Shown here: positions 11,564 to 22,103 of the stretch, one piece after another
How the letters are laid out: each line of letters opens with the position of its first letter
How positions within the stretch are numbered: the first letter of the stretch is position 1
From: Lepraria neglecta
Lineage: Eukaryota; Ascomycota; Lecanoromycetes; Lecanorales; Stereocaulaceae
NCBI GenBank assembly: GCA_033220425.1
Contig: CM065652.1
Coordinates: forward strand, 3,224,001-3,288,000
DNA: 64,000 nt
Reading direction: 5' to 3'
Program-made: the position numbers and the translations under genes
The notes under the pieces: generated by a model
What the model was told of the DNA's origin: nothing
Database searches by the model: none
What the model saw: only the letters and a program-made list of their open reading frames with translations

Positions 11564-13882
11564 ATGTCTAAATACGCCGAGAAGCATTCTGATCAAGTCG
11601 ATCTTGGGGCACGATACGCGAGCATCGCAATCCGCGACCAACTTAAAGAAATTCAGCAAGGCATCCTAGATTTGGTATAAATCCCCACAACAGCACCCAC
11701 AAAGTCTATACTGACTTGGTCTAGCCAACGCCACAAAGCCGCAATGAGCTCGCCCCCATAGTAAACAGCCTTCCACCTCCAGAGACCAGCAAAGATGACC
11801 GCACCGAGCCTTTCAAGGTCGGCATCATCGGCGCCGGTGTCGCGGGCTTGTTCACAGCTATGATTTTTGATTATTTGAACGAGCATTTCAAAGTCAATGT
11901 TGAATACGAAATCCTCGAATGCAACAAAGAGGAGCGCCTTGGAGGGAGGCTGTATACTCACTACTTTAGCAAGGAGACCGATGAGTCCCATGATTATTAC
12001 GATGTTGGGGCGATGAGGTTCCCGGATATTCCGGTGATGAAGCAGTGAGTCCTTGATTTGTTGCAATGGTGGCGCTGTTTTTGATGATTGAAGATGATAA
12101 CGTTTGTGTAACATAGGACCTTTGAGCTGTTCAAGAAGCTTGGGATGGAAAAGCAGCCTGATACTGAGAAAGCGAAGAAGGGTAATCTGATCCCGTACTA
12201 CTTGACCGGTGTCAATACTCCTCTGCTGTACAACGACGTCCAGGTCATTCCACCCTTGGAGCCAATAATTTCCAAGGCTGGAAAGAAGATCGAAAAAGGG
12301 CCTAGGGCAAGCACCTTCAACGTCACCGGAATAGAGGAGTGGTAGGTCTCCACCCCACTCCACTTCAATCTTCGCCAACGATTTAGTAGACCTAACACGC
12401 AATGACACTAGGTACGAAGAAGCAGAGCCAGGCAAATTAGTCAAGGAGTTCATCAAACCCTTCGTCGACAAGTTCACTGTTCCCGAAGGCGAGCAGGACG
12501 ATGAATCTACCCGCAAGAGGTACCAAAAGAGCGGATGGGATTTTTTGATCAAGTACGGGGATACCCATACCGTCCGCCAATGGTTCCAAAAGTTGTGCGA
12601 TTATAATACCAGTGAGTGGTTGGAGACTTTCTCTTATGGGACAAGTTGGTACGATGAGGCACTGAGCGAATTGGTTCTCGAAGAGATCAACTTCTCTGCT
12701 GAAGCCGACAAATGGTGGTGTGTGCTTGGTGGGAGTCAGGTCATTGCTAAAAAGATGTTTCAGACGTTGAAGCATCAGAATGCTGTCGAGTGGGAGAAGA
12801 GAGTTACGAAGATGGAAAGGCTGTACACGACTCAAGATAAGAAGTCCGGAGCGGATAATGTCACTATCCGTGTCACCATCCAGGGCAAAGAGAGCGAAGA
12901 GAAACCAAGGGATTATGACGCTGTGTTCAATTCTGCACCCTTGGGCGCAATGCAGCGCATGGATCTGCGCGGCTTGAACCTGAACTGGGGCACCAAACAA
13001 GCCATCCGCTCCCTTGGCTACGGCGCGTCTTGCAAGGTTGGAATCAAGTTTAAGTATCGCTGGTGGGTCGAAGAGGAATCCCTTTCTATCACAAAAGGCG
13101 GTGTGGGAAAGACGGATTTGCCTATCCGAAACTGCGTGTACCCATCGTACAACCTCACCAAAGCCGACGCCTCCACAGGCCAGGTAAAGAAGTCTGGTGT
13201 CCTCCTCTGCTCTTACACTTGGTCCCAAGAAGCCCAACGGATCGGCACACTCATGAAAAAAGGCGCCGACCCGGAATCCGAAACCGAGCTCAAAGCTCTC
13301 CTTATCGACAACCTGGCCCGTCTGCATTCCAAGAAGCCGAGTGAGTACGATGAACTCCACAAAATGATTGAGGAGGCGTATATCACGCATTTCGCATATG
13401 ATTGGTACACGGATCCTGGGACCACGGGTGCGTTTGCGTATTTCGGTCCAGGGCAGTTCAGAGCCATGTATCCATGGATTGCCAACCGTAATGACGGCAA
13501 CCACATCATCATCGGAGAAGCTGCCTCCGCGCATCATGCGTGGGTTGTGGGAGCGTTGGAATCTGCGACAAGGGGGGTATATGAATTTTTGTATGCGCAT
13601 AGCAAGAATAGCACGGTTATCGAGGAGGCACTGGATGCGTATAATACGAATAATGTACCAGCGCCGTTTGGACCACTGCCGACAGAGTTTGATCGGATGA
13701 AGGATGTAGGTGAGGCGGGGGTGAAGGTCGACATGAAGAAGGCTGCGGCGGAGGGAGAGTGGGCTAGACAAGGGGTGACCTTTGAGCGAATCAGGCTGTC
13801 GCAGGGGGGTGATCAGCTGGATCTGTCGAAGGTCACGAAGGCGGACGTTGCGCCTTTGCTCGACGCGAAGGCAGAGGCATAA
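11564..13882 (+). CDS. FAD-dependent L-amino-acid oxidase (flavin amine oxidase family)
   Basis: The four-exon model is 11564-11674, 11725-12044, 12117-12341 and 12412-13882, giving 708 residues. All three introns (50, 72 and 70 bp) restore frame (LDL-PTPQ; MKQ-TFEL; EEW-YEEA). The ADP-binding motif VGIIGAGVAGLFTAMI lies near residue 75, followed by an ECNKEERLGGRLYTHYF element with the second Gly-Gly. The C-terminal FAD region is IIIGEAASAHHAWVVGALES. The family oxidatively deaminates L-amino acids to keto acids, ammonia and hydrogen peroxide. There is no signal peptide and no clear C-terminal peroxisomal tripeptide (ends AEA). A long open frame on the opposite strand (12437-13900) is an antisense shadow. 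Confidence 0.9.
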
Positions 13883-13944
13883 GGCTTGGATTTTTATCAC
13901 GTAACAAGAAATTTTGATGGATTTTATTGCATTAAACGACTATT

Positions 13945-14187
13945 TCAGCTACCAGTGTGCCTAGTAGCTGGAGAGCCAATGAGTCTGCGTTTTCGAAGCC
14001 AATAGTAACCTGTATTAGCGGGTACATTCTCGTTGAGAAAGACGTCTTTAAGGGGTATATCACCGCGTGTATCGACCGCATGGTAGAATCGAGTTTTCCG
14101 CCGTGTAGTAGCCTCAGGGCAGCCTTTTGGCAGAGCTTGTAGAGGTGGTGAGGGGGTTCTAGGGTTCATGGTAGCTGAAAAAGGCAA
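13945..14187 (-). mobile_element. N-terminal fragment of a DDE-type transposase (Tc1/mariner-like)
   Basis: An 80-codon frame encodes a helix-turn-helix region typical of fungal Tc1/mariner-like transposases: KTRFYHAVDTRGDIPLKDVF, then NTGYYWLRKRRLIGSPATRH. The basic RRLIGSPATRHT segment normally precedes the rest of the DNA-binding domain and the DDE catalytic core. Both are absent: the frame ends and the downstream sequence is the 3' flank of the oxidase gene. It is a truncated relic with no terminal repeats found at its edges. The family assignment comes from motif memory; the exact element is not named. Confidence 0.6.
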
Positions 14188-14468
14188 TAAAATCTATCAG
14201 AATTTCTTCTTGCTCGGTTAAACCTCGGTGTGCAGACTTTTGTCACCTGTGGGAGCGCTTGGTGATGATTCAGCAATCCCGCTTATGCGCGTGACCTGGG
14301 GGAGATGATTGCTCAAACGACAGGGCGTTTTGAATACTCGCTCGATGCTCCTGATCGCGTGTCCTCATGCGCAATTTATTTTTTTGCCACCCTACTCTAG
14401 CCATGAATGCGGTGGCGATCCTCAAGCTGCATAGCGTATTGCTTGTTGGCAAGCTGGATTTCAGATGG

Positions 14469-14572
14469 AAACGGCAATCTGAAATGCCAAGTTCGGGGTG
14501 TATACAGGTAATTAATATCTTTATATATATACAATGTATACACCCCCAACTTAGGATTTGAGATTGCCGTTT
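14469..14572. repeat. 104-bp imperfect palindrome (37-bp inverted arms)
   Basis: The left arm 14469-14505 starts AAACGGCAATCTGAAATGCC. The right arm 14536-14572 is its reverse complement with about five mismatches. The 30-bp AT-rich spacer has alternating TA. Both arms end inward at the self-complementary GTATAC. This could be a minimal fold-back or MITE-like remnant, or two juxtaposed transposon ends. No target-site duplication is obvious. Confidence 0.7.
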
Positions 14573-14689
14573 CGGTTCGGAAAAGGGAGCAGGGCCGCTT
14601 GAGAAGGAGCATCGAGGGAGCAAAGGGCGCTGCTTTGGTATCGCGATTGGAGTTTCGACACACCTTCTAGGAGTAAAGAGAGACTTTTA

Positions 14690-14975
14690 CCTTTAATATA
14701 CATCCAAAACATGTCTTATAATATATTAATCGTCTAATAAGGAAGTTCTAACTCCGAAATATAAATAGCCTAGAGAGTTTATACCTTTCGAGCCCTTAAC
14801 CGAATATAAAGTAGATCTTAGGGAAGAATATATAGAGTAGAGGCTACAAGTGATAGTAAAACTTGCTAATATTAAGCTTACGCCGGAAAAGCTAAATTAC
14901 AATAGTAGATTATAGTATATCGAAGGGTAGCTAAATAAATACGTTTATATAAGTACTCTCTACTACTATACTCAA
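14690..14975. repeat. AT-rich, TpA-rich strip, probable RIP-mutated repeat relic
   Basis: Composition falls abruptly to very AT-rich with frequent TA dinucleotides, ending at the broken F-box gene. Read on the plus strand from about 14780, one frame stays protein-like between isolated TAG stops, as expected when C-to-T changes (RIP) create stops in a former repeat ORF. The original element is not identifiable by eye. Confidence 0.5.
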
Positions 14976-15420
14976 GAAGGCCTTGTCTGGTCCTTGCCCA
15001 TAATATTGATGACGCGGCATCGCCTGCAGCTTTGCAATATATCGTTCGTAGGTTCGCCTTGTTCTTTCACGATCACAGAGACATTGACTCTCTGCGCGGA
15101 AATCTTGAAGTTGAGCCTTGAAATCTGGGCTAAGAACGATTCTGTCCCACTCTTCTCAATCGCAGTCATGCCCTCGATCTGCCTCGTAAACGAAGGACGT
15201 GACACTCTTGCTGACGATGGGATGCTCAGCCATGGCGCGTAGCTGCTTGAAGCTGTCTTTCGCGAGGTTGAGGCGAACTTCGGGAACGAGGTAGTGTAGG
15301 CCAACTAAGGCCGCAGCTCTAGAGGAGACGCAAATTGGCGACTTCAGTGGGCTTGAGGTAGGCACATATCGTGTGTAGGAATTCTGAGGGTAGCTTGTCG
15401 AAGAGGAAATTACGCTCCAT
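14976..15420 (-). pseudogene. F-box protein pseudogene (frameshift plus in-frame stop)
   Basis: From the ATG at 15420 the minus strand reads NFLFDKLPSEFLHTICAYLK then PTEVANLRL, a classical F-box. A one-base frame change near 15325 continues as ALVGLHYLVPEVRLNLAKD and then VSKSVTSFVYEADR. An in-frame TGA near 15167 interrupts it, after which EEWDRIVLSPDFKAQL and RERTRRTYERYIAKL continue in the same frame. This is the usual layout of the large, fast-evolving F-box family of Leotiomycetes, adaptors of SCF ubiquitin ligases. It is broken by at least one frameshift and one stop, and its 3' part merges into the AT-rich strip. Confidence 0.75.
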
Positions 15421-15903
15421 GACAGTCAATATCCGATGTTCTTTGATCTATGTGGCGTGAAACGAGATTTTGTTCTAGGTAGAAGTTCTTTCGAGCTCAA
15501 ATTGACACTCAGCGTTTAGCGAATGGGTTCATACTGTAACAAAGCAGCCACAATGAACGTAGGGGCTAACTTCAGGACCACTTCCTAACAAATTTCAAGC
15601 TCAAGGACGCGCGAAGTAGAGTGGGCTGAGCGGGACAGAGTCTTCTTCGAAACGATTTTATTTGAGCTAAGGCTGCCATCGAAAGGCGTTCGAATAGGAG
15701 TACCGCTGTTTCAAAACGCTGTCAGATCTCTTCCGCCAGCTTTCCCATCATCATCGTCAACTCCATCAACCTGTTCTTTTAGTTTCAAAGTTGATTTCTC
15801 ACATCAAGTAATGCAAGAAAAGGCTCCTTTTCCCCCTTGAATCGTTGAGTTTTGCGGGTAGTTCATCTCTATTTAGAAATCCGCCAAGGAATCGGGTCCA
15901 GCG
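15421..15903. other. intergenic, no feature recognised
   Basis: The stretch lies between the F-box pseudogene and the MITE. Nothing coding or RNA-like could be supported. Confidence 0.3.
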
Positions 15904-15905
15904 TA

Positions 15906-16196
15906 GAAGGGTTCACCCGTCAACCGTCAACCGTCTACCTCCTCTAGCTCTACAGATATAGCGTTTGATAATAAATTTTCGCGTATTCTATTGTAGATAT
16001 TATCAATCTCTATAAGTTTCGTACTAAAGACTCTATCGAAACTTACGGAGTTGGCGGGCTGTAGAAAGCTGTAGACTTCCACTATATACACCCCTGAGAG
16101 AGTTTTCCCCCTGAGCAGAAAGATCGAGATTTCCGGGCGGCAGCCCTAGAAGGCTAGCCGGTTGAAGGGTACAGCCGGTTGAAGGGTGAACCCTTC
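15906..16196. mobile_element. MITE copy 1 (291 bp, GAAGGGTTCACCC ends, TA target)
   Basis: The element begins GAAGGGTTCACCC and ends with the inverted GGGTGAACCCTTC. It is flanked on both sides by TA (15904-15905 and 16197-16198), the target duplication of Tc1/mariner-type transposons. Subterminal GCCGGTTG-like words repeat inside both ends. The interior is AT-rich and has no ORF. It aligns along its length with the inverted copy at 42951-43253. It sits about 70 bp upstream of the GT25 gene start, so it may contribute to that promoter. Confidence 0.85.
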
Positions 16197-16267
16197 TAGA
16201 GTCCTTGTGGCCACTTAACATCTTCAACCTCCCCCTCGAGAGGACATCTACGCAACAACTCGCCACG

Positions 16268-17617
16268 ATGTCTGCCTATTTAAAAGAAACACTAGCTAGC
16301 ACTAGCAAACTACATTCGAGAAATCCCAAAGCTGTTACCGTGTTTCTCGCTCTAGTCTTTCTACTCTTTTGGAAGAACATCATCTACGATGTCTGCACCC
16401 ATTTCACAGGCCAGTACAAGTCTATCGAAGTCGTCGATAAGAACCCGATCAAAAATGAAACCCTCGGGGTGAGCCTCCTGTGAACAACACTTCGCTGCCC
16501 GTGGCTAACCAATCGACCAGTTCCAAGAAATCTTCGTCCTCTCGCTGCCCGAACGAGGCGACAGGAGAAAGCCCCTCCTGGCTGCCGCCAATGCAACAAA
16601 CCTCAACATAACCGTTCTTGACGCTATAAGAGACAGGCAAATCCCTGTGGCCGATTACCCCGAGGTGCGTCCGTATATCTTTCGGCTGAGAAGTACTACA
16701 TTTACTGATTGCTTACAGTGGTGGGGAACTAATAATTGGGTGCCAAAGGAAGGAGAGTTGGGCTGCCTGATGTCTCATTTGAGAACGTGGAGAAAGTGAG
16801 CCTGGACTGCAAGCACTTGATGATAAGCAATGTTGCTGACAAATATGGCAGAATGATACATGAGGGCATCACCTCAGCCTTAATCTTGGAGAGCGACGTC
16901 GACTGGGACATACGAATCAAAGACAGCATGGTTGGATTGGGGGAAGGCGTTAAAGCGATCGCTGACTGGCCCTTCGAGATACCAAGCCACCCCCGAGACT
17001 TCTCAAAAGAAGTTTCACCATACGGAGATAGATGGGATCTGGTGTGGTTAGGGCATTGCGGCTCCAATGCCGACGGTAATGGACGCATCTACGCTTTCAA
17101 CGACGCCTCCGCTCCAGACGAGGAGCATGCTTGGTCCTTTGGCGGGAGTCCTTCTCCAGGCCATCGCCCACCAGGGACACGCATCGTCTACCAATTCCAG
17201 AAAAGCGTCTGCACAACTGGTTACGCTATAAGCAATCAGGGGGCCCGCAAGCTCGAGAAGCATTTCAGACAAGCCAACTCGCCGATTGATCTGAAAATGT
17301 GGGACCACTGCGTGAATGACCCTGAATTGGCGTGCCTTGGAGTATGGCCTCAAATCATCAGTATGGCGGAATCAAAGACCAACATCAAACATACGGAAGG
17401 TGGATTGTCCTTCGGTCATGAGATCACAGACGAGAGGATTGTAGCTGGGAATGGTATACAGATATCTGCCCGAGTTAACGCTAATGCTGGAACGGCTGGA
17501 GATCCTTCAAAGTGGAAATCGGAGTTCAAAAACGGGGAGAAGAAGAAGGAGGAAAAGAAAGAAGATGAGAAAAAGAAAGAAGAAAAGAAGGACGAGAATA
17601 ATGACAGCCAGGAGTAG
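16268..17617 (+). CDS. glycosyltransferase family 25-like, type II membrane protein
   Basis: The four-exon model is 16268-16468, 16521-16664, 16719-16795 and 16852-17617, giving 395 residues. Introns of 52, 54 and 56 bp each restore frame (ETLG-FQEIF, YPE-WWGTN, TWRK-MIHEG). A single N-terminal anchor (AVTVFLALVFLLFW) suggests a Golgi/ER lumenal enzyme. FVLSLPERGDRRKPL and GCLMSHLRTWRK are GT25 hallmarks, and ALILESDVDWDIR holds the acidic metal/nucleotide-sugar motif. The last 35 or so residues are an almost pure Lys/Glu/Asp tail, unusual for the family. I take the ATG at 16268 because upstream in-frame codons before it include only a TTG. Acceptor and sugar are unknown. Confidence 0.85.
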
Positions 17618-17738
17618 ATTTTTTTCGGGAATTTCCTCTCATTTGGTATGCTGGGAGTTCTGGACGACATGATATCCGGCATATTAGCGAGGCGCTCTCA
17701 ACTGTACATATGCATTTCTTTGACGGCAATTTTCTACA

Positions 17739-17765
17739 GCTGGGCTTGCTGGGCTTGCTGGGCTT
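17739..17765. repeat. three 9-bp tandem repeats (GCTGGGCTT)
   Basis: The unit GCTGGGCTT occurs three times in direct succession just downstream of the GT25 gene. It is a short minisatellite with no coding meaning evident. Confidence 0.7.
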
Positions 17766-18374
17766 GTGCAGCCATAGGGCATGGATTCGAAATAAGCTGG
17801 CTGAGGTGTTGAGGCTGGGAGGACTCAGTACTACTTTTCATGGAGATAGAACGTTTACTGCACTTTTGAAATAATAATGAGGTATCAAATTCAAATCACC
17901 TCATGTAGATATGAAAGTCAGGTCTGTTGGCCGGTTTGAATCAACCCTTGGTTAATTTGTCGGCCGGAGTATCATTCATTTGTTCAGAAATTCTACCACA
18001 TCAGGTTTGAGACAAATAGGTCCGAAACCATGTTTGTTTACATGGGATGAAGTGTGCCACGTTTTCCGTGCATGACCGTCAGCCCTGCGGAAGCATCTCG
18101 AAGCATCCACCAACTTCCCGAAAGAGCAGGCTGCTTCTCGCTACTTCTGCATTTTCCCACCTTTCCCCATGACCAACACCTCAATTGAATTTATGATTGA
18201 CGAGGTCATGATCTGACCAACAACTCCTACAACCTTATTTCACAAACAAAAGGCCTTCTAGGCAGAAGTACCACCCACAACCTGGTGCAACTAAACGAAC
18301 ATAGCACACAAGAACTGGGGAGGACCCACATATACAATCACTACACCTAATTCCAAGGGTCAACTAACGTCAAG
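17766..18374. other. Hsp104 promoter and 5' UTR region
   Basis: This non-coding stretch between GT25 and Hsp104 contains the heat-shock element cluster. A C/A-rich stretch immediately before the ATG looks like a leader. No other feature was seen. Confidence 0.5.
18085..18160 (+). promoter_or_regulatory. heat-shock element region upstream of Hsp104
   Basis: A perfect inverted pair TTCCCGAA (18115-18122) fits the TTCnnGAA core of a heat-shock factor site. Additional GAA (18089-18102) and TTC (18130-18150) half-sites lie nearby with gapped spacing. The cluster sits about 215-290 bp before the Hsp104 start codon. Binding is inferred from the known Hsf1 consensus; no TATA box was assigned. Confidence 0.5.
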
Positions 18375-21182
18375 ATGACTTCTGGCATGCAGTTCACCGA
18401 AAAAGCGCAGAAAGCCCTCGCCGACGCCAACGAACTCGCACAGCAATACTCCCACTCTCAAATTCTACCCCTCCACCTTGCTGTGTCCCTCCTCGACCCT
18501 CCAATAGACGAGTCCAAAGATCAACAGCAATCCATGAATGCTACACACACGTCTGGAGCCGCACCACTCTTCAAACAAGTTGTCGAGCGCGCACATGGAG
18601 ACGCGCAACAGCTTGATCGAGCAATGAAGAAAGCTCTGGTCAGATTACCCAGCCAGGATCCACCGCCGGAACATGTCTCCATATCACCTCAATTCACTAA
18701 GGTGCTACGCTCCGCGAGTGAGCTATCAAAAACACAGAAAGACTCCTTTGTTGCCCAAGACCACCTTATTCAAGCTCTGTCCCAAGACCCCTCGATCCAG
18801 CGATGTCTTGCAGATGCAAATATACCCAACACAAAGCTCATCGACAGCGCCATACAGCAGATGCGAGGTACTAAGAGGATAGACTCCAAAACCGCCGATG
18901 CTGAGCAGGAGAATGAGAATCTGAAGAAATTCACAATCGATATGACGTCAATGGCAAGAGAGGGAAAGATAGATCCGGTTATTGGTCGGGAAGAAGAGAT
19001 CAGAAGAGTCATCCGGATACTGTCGAGAAGGACCAAGAACAACCCCGTCCTAATTGGAGAGCCTGGTGTCGGAAAAACGACCGTCGTTGAAGGTCTTGCA
19101 CAACGAATTGTCAATGCAGATGTGCCAGCTAATTTGGCTGCATGCAAGCTACTTTCACTCGACGTAGGCGCACTGGTGGCCGGAAGCAAGTTCCGCGGAG
19201 AGTTCGAGGAGAGAATGAAGGGAGTGCTGAAGGAGATTGAAGACTCGAAAGAAATGATTGTCCTTTTCGTGGACGAGATGCATCTACTCATGGGTGCAGG
19301 ATCAAGCGGCGAAGGAGGAATGGACGCGGCCAACCTTCTGAAGCCCATGCTTGCAAGAGGCCAACTACACTGCATTGGTGCTACGACCCTGGCTGAGTAC
19401 CGGAAGTATATCGAGAAGGACCAGGCATTCGAACGAAGATTCCAGCAGGTATTGGTCAAGGAACCGTCCATACCCGAGACAGTTTCGATTCTTAGAGGCC
19501 TGAAAGAAAAGTACGAGGTGCATCATGGCGTTAACATTCTCGACGGAGCGATCGTCGCAGCGGCTACTCTCGCAGCTCGATACCTCACCGCACGACGACT
19601 GCCAGATTCTGCGGTCGACTTGATTGATGAGGCAGCAGCCGCCGTCCGAGTCACTCGAGAATCTCAGCCAGAAGCACTGGACACTATGGAGCGCAGACTA
19701 CGACAATTGCAGATCGAGATCCATGCTCTGGAGCGTGAAAAGGACGAGGCTGCTCGTGCTCGTCTCGCACAAGCGAAACAAGAGGCGGCTAATGTCGAGG
19801 AAGATCTCAAGCCCATGCGCGAGAAATACGAAACCGAGAAGCAGCGCAGCAAAGACATCCAGGAGGCAAAGATCAAATACGACGCCTTGAAAGTTAAACA
19901 AGAAGAAGCAGAGCGAATGAAGGACCTACACACCGCCTCCGACCTGCTCTATTACGCTATGCCCGACACCAAGGCTCGTATCGAGCAACTTGAAGCCGAC
20001 CGTGCTAGGGCGGACGCAGAACTCTACTCTCGCAGCGGTTCTGAGGGCGGGGCCGAAGCCATGCTTACTGACTCCGTCGGACCTGACCAGATCAATGAGA
20101 TCGTCGCCCGCTGGACCGGCATCCCAGTGACACGCCTACGCACGTCAGAGAAGGACAAGCTACTGCATATGGAGAAAGTCTTGGGCAAGATTGTCGTTGG
20201 CCAAAAGGAAGCCGTCACCTCGGTCTCGAATGCCATTCGTCTGCAGCGCTCTGGCCTCAGCAATCCTAACCAACCACCATCGTTCCTCTTCTGCGGTCCT
20301 TCGGGCACTGGTAAGACGCTCCTCACAAAGGCTCTCGCCGAATTCCTATTCGATGACCCCAAGGCTATGATCCGCTTCGACATGTCTGAGTACCAAGAGC
20401 GGCATTCACTATCCCGCATGATCGGAGCACCACCAGGCTACGTTGGTCACGATGCTGGCGGCCAGCTGACAGAGGCCCTGCGCCGACGACCCTTCTCCAT
20501 ACTCCTCTTCGACGAAGTCGAGAAGGCCGCAAAGGAAGTCCTGACCGTTATGCTCCAACTCATGGACGACGGCCGCATTACAGACGGCCAAGGACGCATC
20601 GTCGACGCACGGAACTGTATAGTCGTCATGACATCCAATCTCGGCGCCGAATACCTCGCTCATCAAAATGCAGCCGATGGTAAGATCGACGCCACCACCC
20701 GCGAAATGGTCATGACATCCCTACGCAACTACTTCCTTCCCGAATTCCTGAATAGAATCTCAAGCATCGTCATCTTCAACCGTCTCACAAGGAAAGAGAT
20801 TCGAAGGATCGTCGATGTCCGCCTCGACGAAATACAAAAACGCCTCGCGCAGAACGAACGCAAAGTCAAGATTTTCTGCTCCGACGAGGTCAAAGATTAT
20901 TTGGGCTCAGCTGGCTACTCACCTGCTTACGGCGCGCGGCCACTTGCTCGCTTGATTGAGAAGGAGGTGCTGAATAGACTTGCTGTGCTTATACTCAGAG
21001 GAAGTATACAAGATGGAGAAGTGGCAAGAGTCGTCCTAGAGGATGGACGAGTTACGGTTTTGCCGAATCATAGAGATAGTGAGGGAGAGGATGAGGATGC
21101 TATGATCGATGAGGATGAGGTGGAGGACGAGGCGATGGGGATGTTGGAGGATGGGGCGGGGGATACGGATCTTTATGAATGA
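18375..21182 (+). CDS. HSP104: heat shock protein Hsp104/Hsp98, ClpB-type disaggregase
   Basis: This is an intronless 935-codon gene. The N-terminal Clp repeat domain (residues 1-160) starts QFTEKAQKALADANELAQ. NBD1 has Walker A GEPGVGKT at 228-235 and Walker B IVLFVDE near 295-301. A charged coiled-coil middle domain (about 410-530) follows, then NBD2 with Walker A GPSGTGKT near 641 and ILLFDEVEKA. The arginine-finger and sensor regions are intact, and the acidic tail ends DTDLYE, as in cytosolic Hsp104 (yeast 908, Neurospora Hsp98 927 residues). It threads aggregated proteins through a hexameric pore together with Hsp70/40. The absence of introns and the upstream heat-shock element agree with stress-induced expression. 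Confidence 0.97.
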   Translation: MTSGMQFTEKAQKALADANELAQQYSHSQILPLHLAVSLLDPPIDESKDQQQSMNATHTSGAAPLFKQVVERAHGDAQQLDRAMKKALVRLPSQDPPPEHVSISPQFTKVLRSASELSKTQKDSFVAQDHLIQALSQDPSIQRCLADANIPNTKLIDSAIQQMRGTKRIDSKTADAEQENENLKKFTIDMTSMAREGKIDPVIGREEEIRRVIRILSRRTKNNPVLIGEPGVGKTTVVEGLAQRIVNADVPANLAACKLLSLDVGALVAGSKFRGEFEERMKGVLKEIEDSKEMIVLFVDEMHLLMGAGSSGEGGMDAANLLKPMLARGQLHCIGATTLAEYRKYIEKDQAFERRFQQVLVKEPSIPETVSILRGLKEKYEVHHGVNILDGAIVAAATLAARYLTARRLPDSAVDLIDEAAAAVRVTRESQPEALDTMERRLRQLQIEIHALEREKDEAARARLAQAKQEAANVEEDLKPMREKYETEKQRSKDIQEAKIKYDALKVKQEEAERMKDLHTASDLLYYAMPDTKARIEQLEADRARADAELYSRSGSEGGAEAMLTDSVGPDQINEIVARWTGIPVTRLRTSEKDKLLHMEKVLGKIVVGQKEAVTSVSNAIRLQRSGLSNPNQPPSFLFCGPSGTGKTLLTKALAEFLFDDPKAMIRFDMSEYQERHSLSRMIGAPPGYVGHDAGGQLTEALRRRPFSILLFDEVEKAAKEVLTVMLQLMDDGRITDGQGRIVDARNCIVVMTSNLGAEYLAHQNAADGKIDATTREMVMTSLRNYFLPEFLNRISSIVIFNRLTRKEIRRIVDVRLDEIQKRLAQNERKVKIFCSDEVKDYLGSAGYSPAYGARPLARLIEKEVLNRLAVLILRGSIQDGEVARVVLEDGRVTVLPNHRDSEGEDEDAMIDEDEVEDEAMGMLEDGAGDTDLYE

Positions 21183-22103
21183 GCGTGACAGGACAGAGAG
21201 TTGGATGGCGGAAAAGGTACGACAGGGTGTTGTACAAAGCCTTGAGAGAGTATGTGCACATAGCGATGACGTTTTATGACTACATCATGTCATGCCATGA
21301 TTAAATTATGCTTGAGCGAAGCAGAGGCGTTTAGATATCAGCAAATGACGAATTGGACATCGCAATTAGATCCGGTGAATAAAATCTTGCTTTCTCATAT
21401 AAAATTTCGGCTTCCTACGCTGTGCCGTTTGTTGCATCTCGTTCAATTGAATTTATGCCTATCGTTAACTCACCGTCTACTAACTCAACACGCAACCCAA
21501 GAACATCCTACTACCCCTGATTGAAAGACTATTTCCCTTTGCCAGCTTAAACCTCTCTTATTTTCTCTTGAATCAATTCATCTCATCTTCCAACCCAAAA
21601 CCCAAACAAACGTACACAAGAACTTGAATTATAGACCTCAGCATGTGCTTCATGGCGCCACATAAAGTGGAAACCACAATTGGGCGAATCTAGCATCAAA
21701 CAAATTTTTGTTTGACGTGCCCATATGATGACACATCGGATGAAGAATGAGGAAAGAAAGCAATGACGCGTTAGAAAAAGTAGAGTGTAGGATGAAGTCA
21801 GGGTAGAAGGACGATAGAGAATAAGCCCAGCACAAAATCAACGGCGAAGCAGAACGACAAGCAAGAAAAGGGAAGCAACGAGGGCTAGATAGCAGACACA
21901 AGGGCTAGGATAGAGATATTAGAGATCATTCGTACAGAATTTGTATACCCCAAACTATTCATCGTGTGTTAAGATTACCTAGATATATACAGTATCATCC
22001 TCCCCAACCCACTCCTCTCCCTACCATCACGCTCACCTCAAACACATCTCCACCCCTACCCTCCCCTCCCATCCCCGTACACACGCCATCTCTCCCCCCA
22101 TCC
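21183..22103. other. intergenic, Hsp104 3' region
   Basis: This contains the Hsp104 terminator and about 800 bp with C-rich, T-rich tracts. No gene or repeat element is supportable on either strand. Confidence 0.35.

Noticed and set aside
12437-13900. 487-codon open frame on the minus strand
   Set aside because: It lies wholly antisense to the well-supported amino-acid oxidase exon 4 and has no family resemblance.
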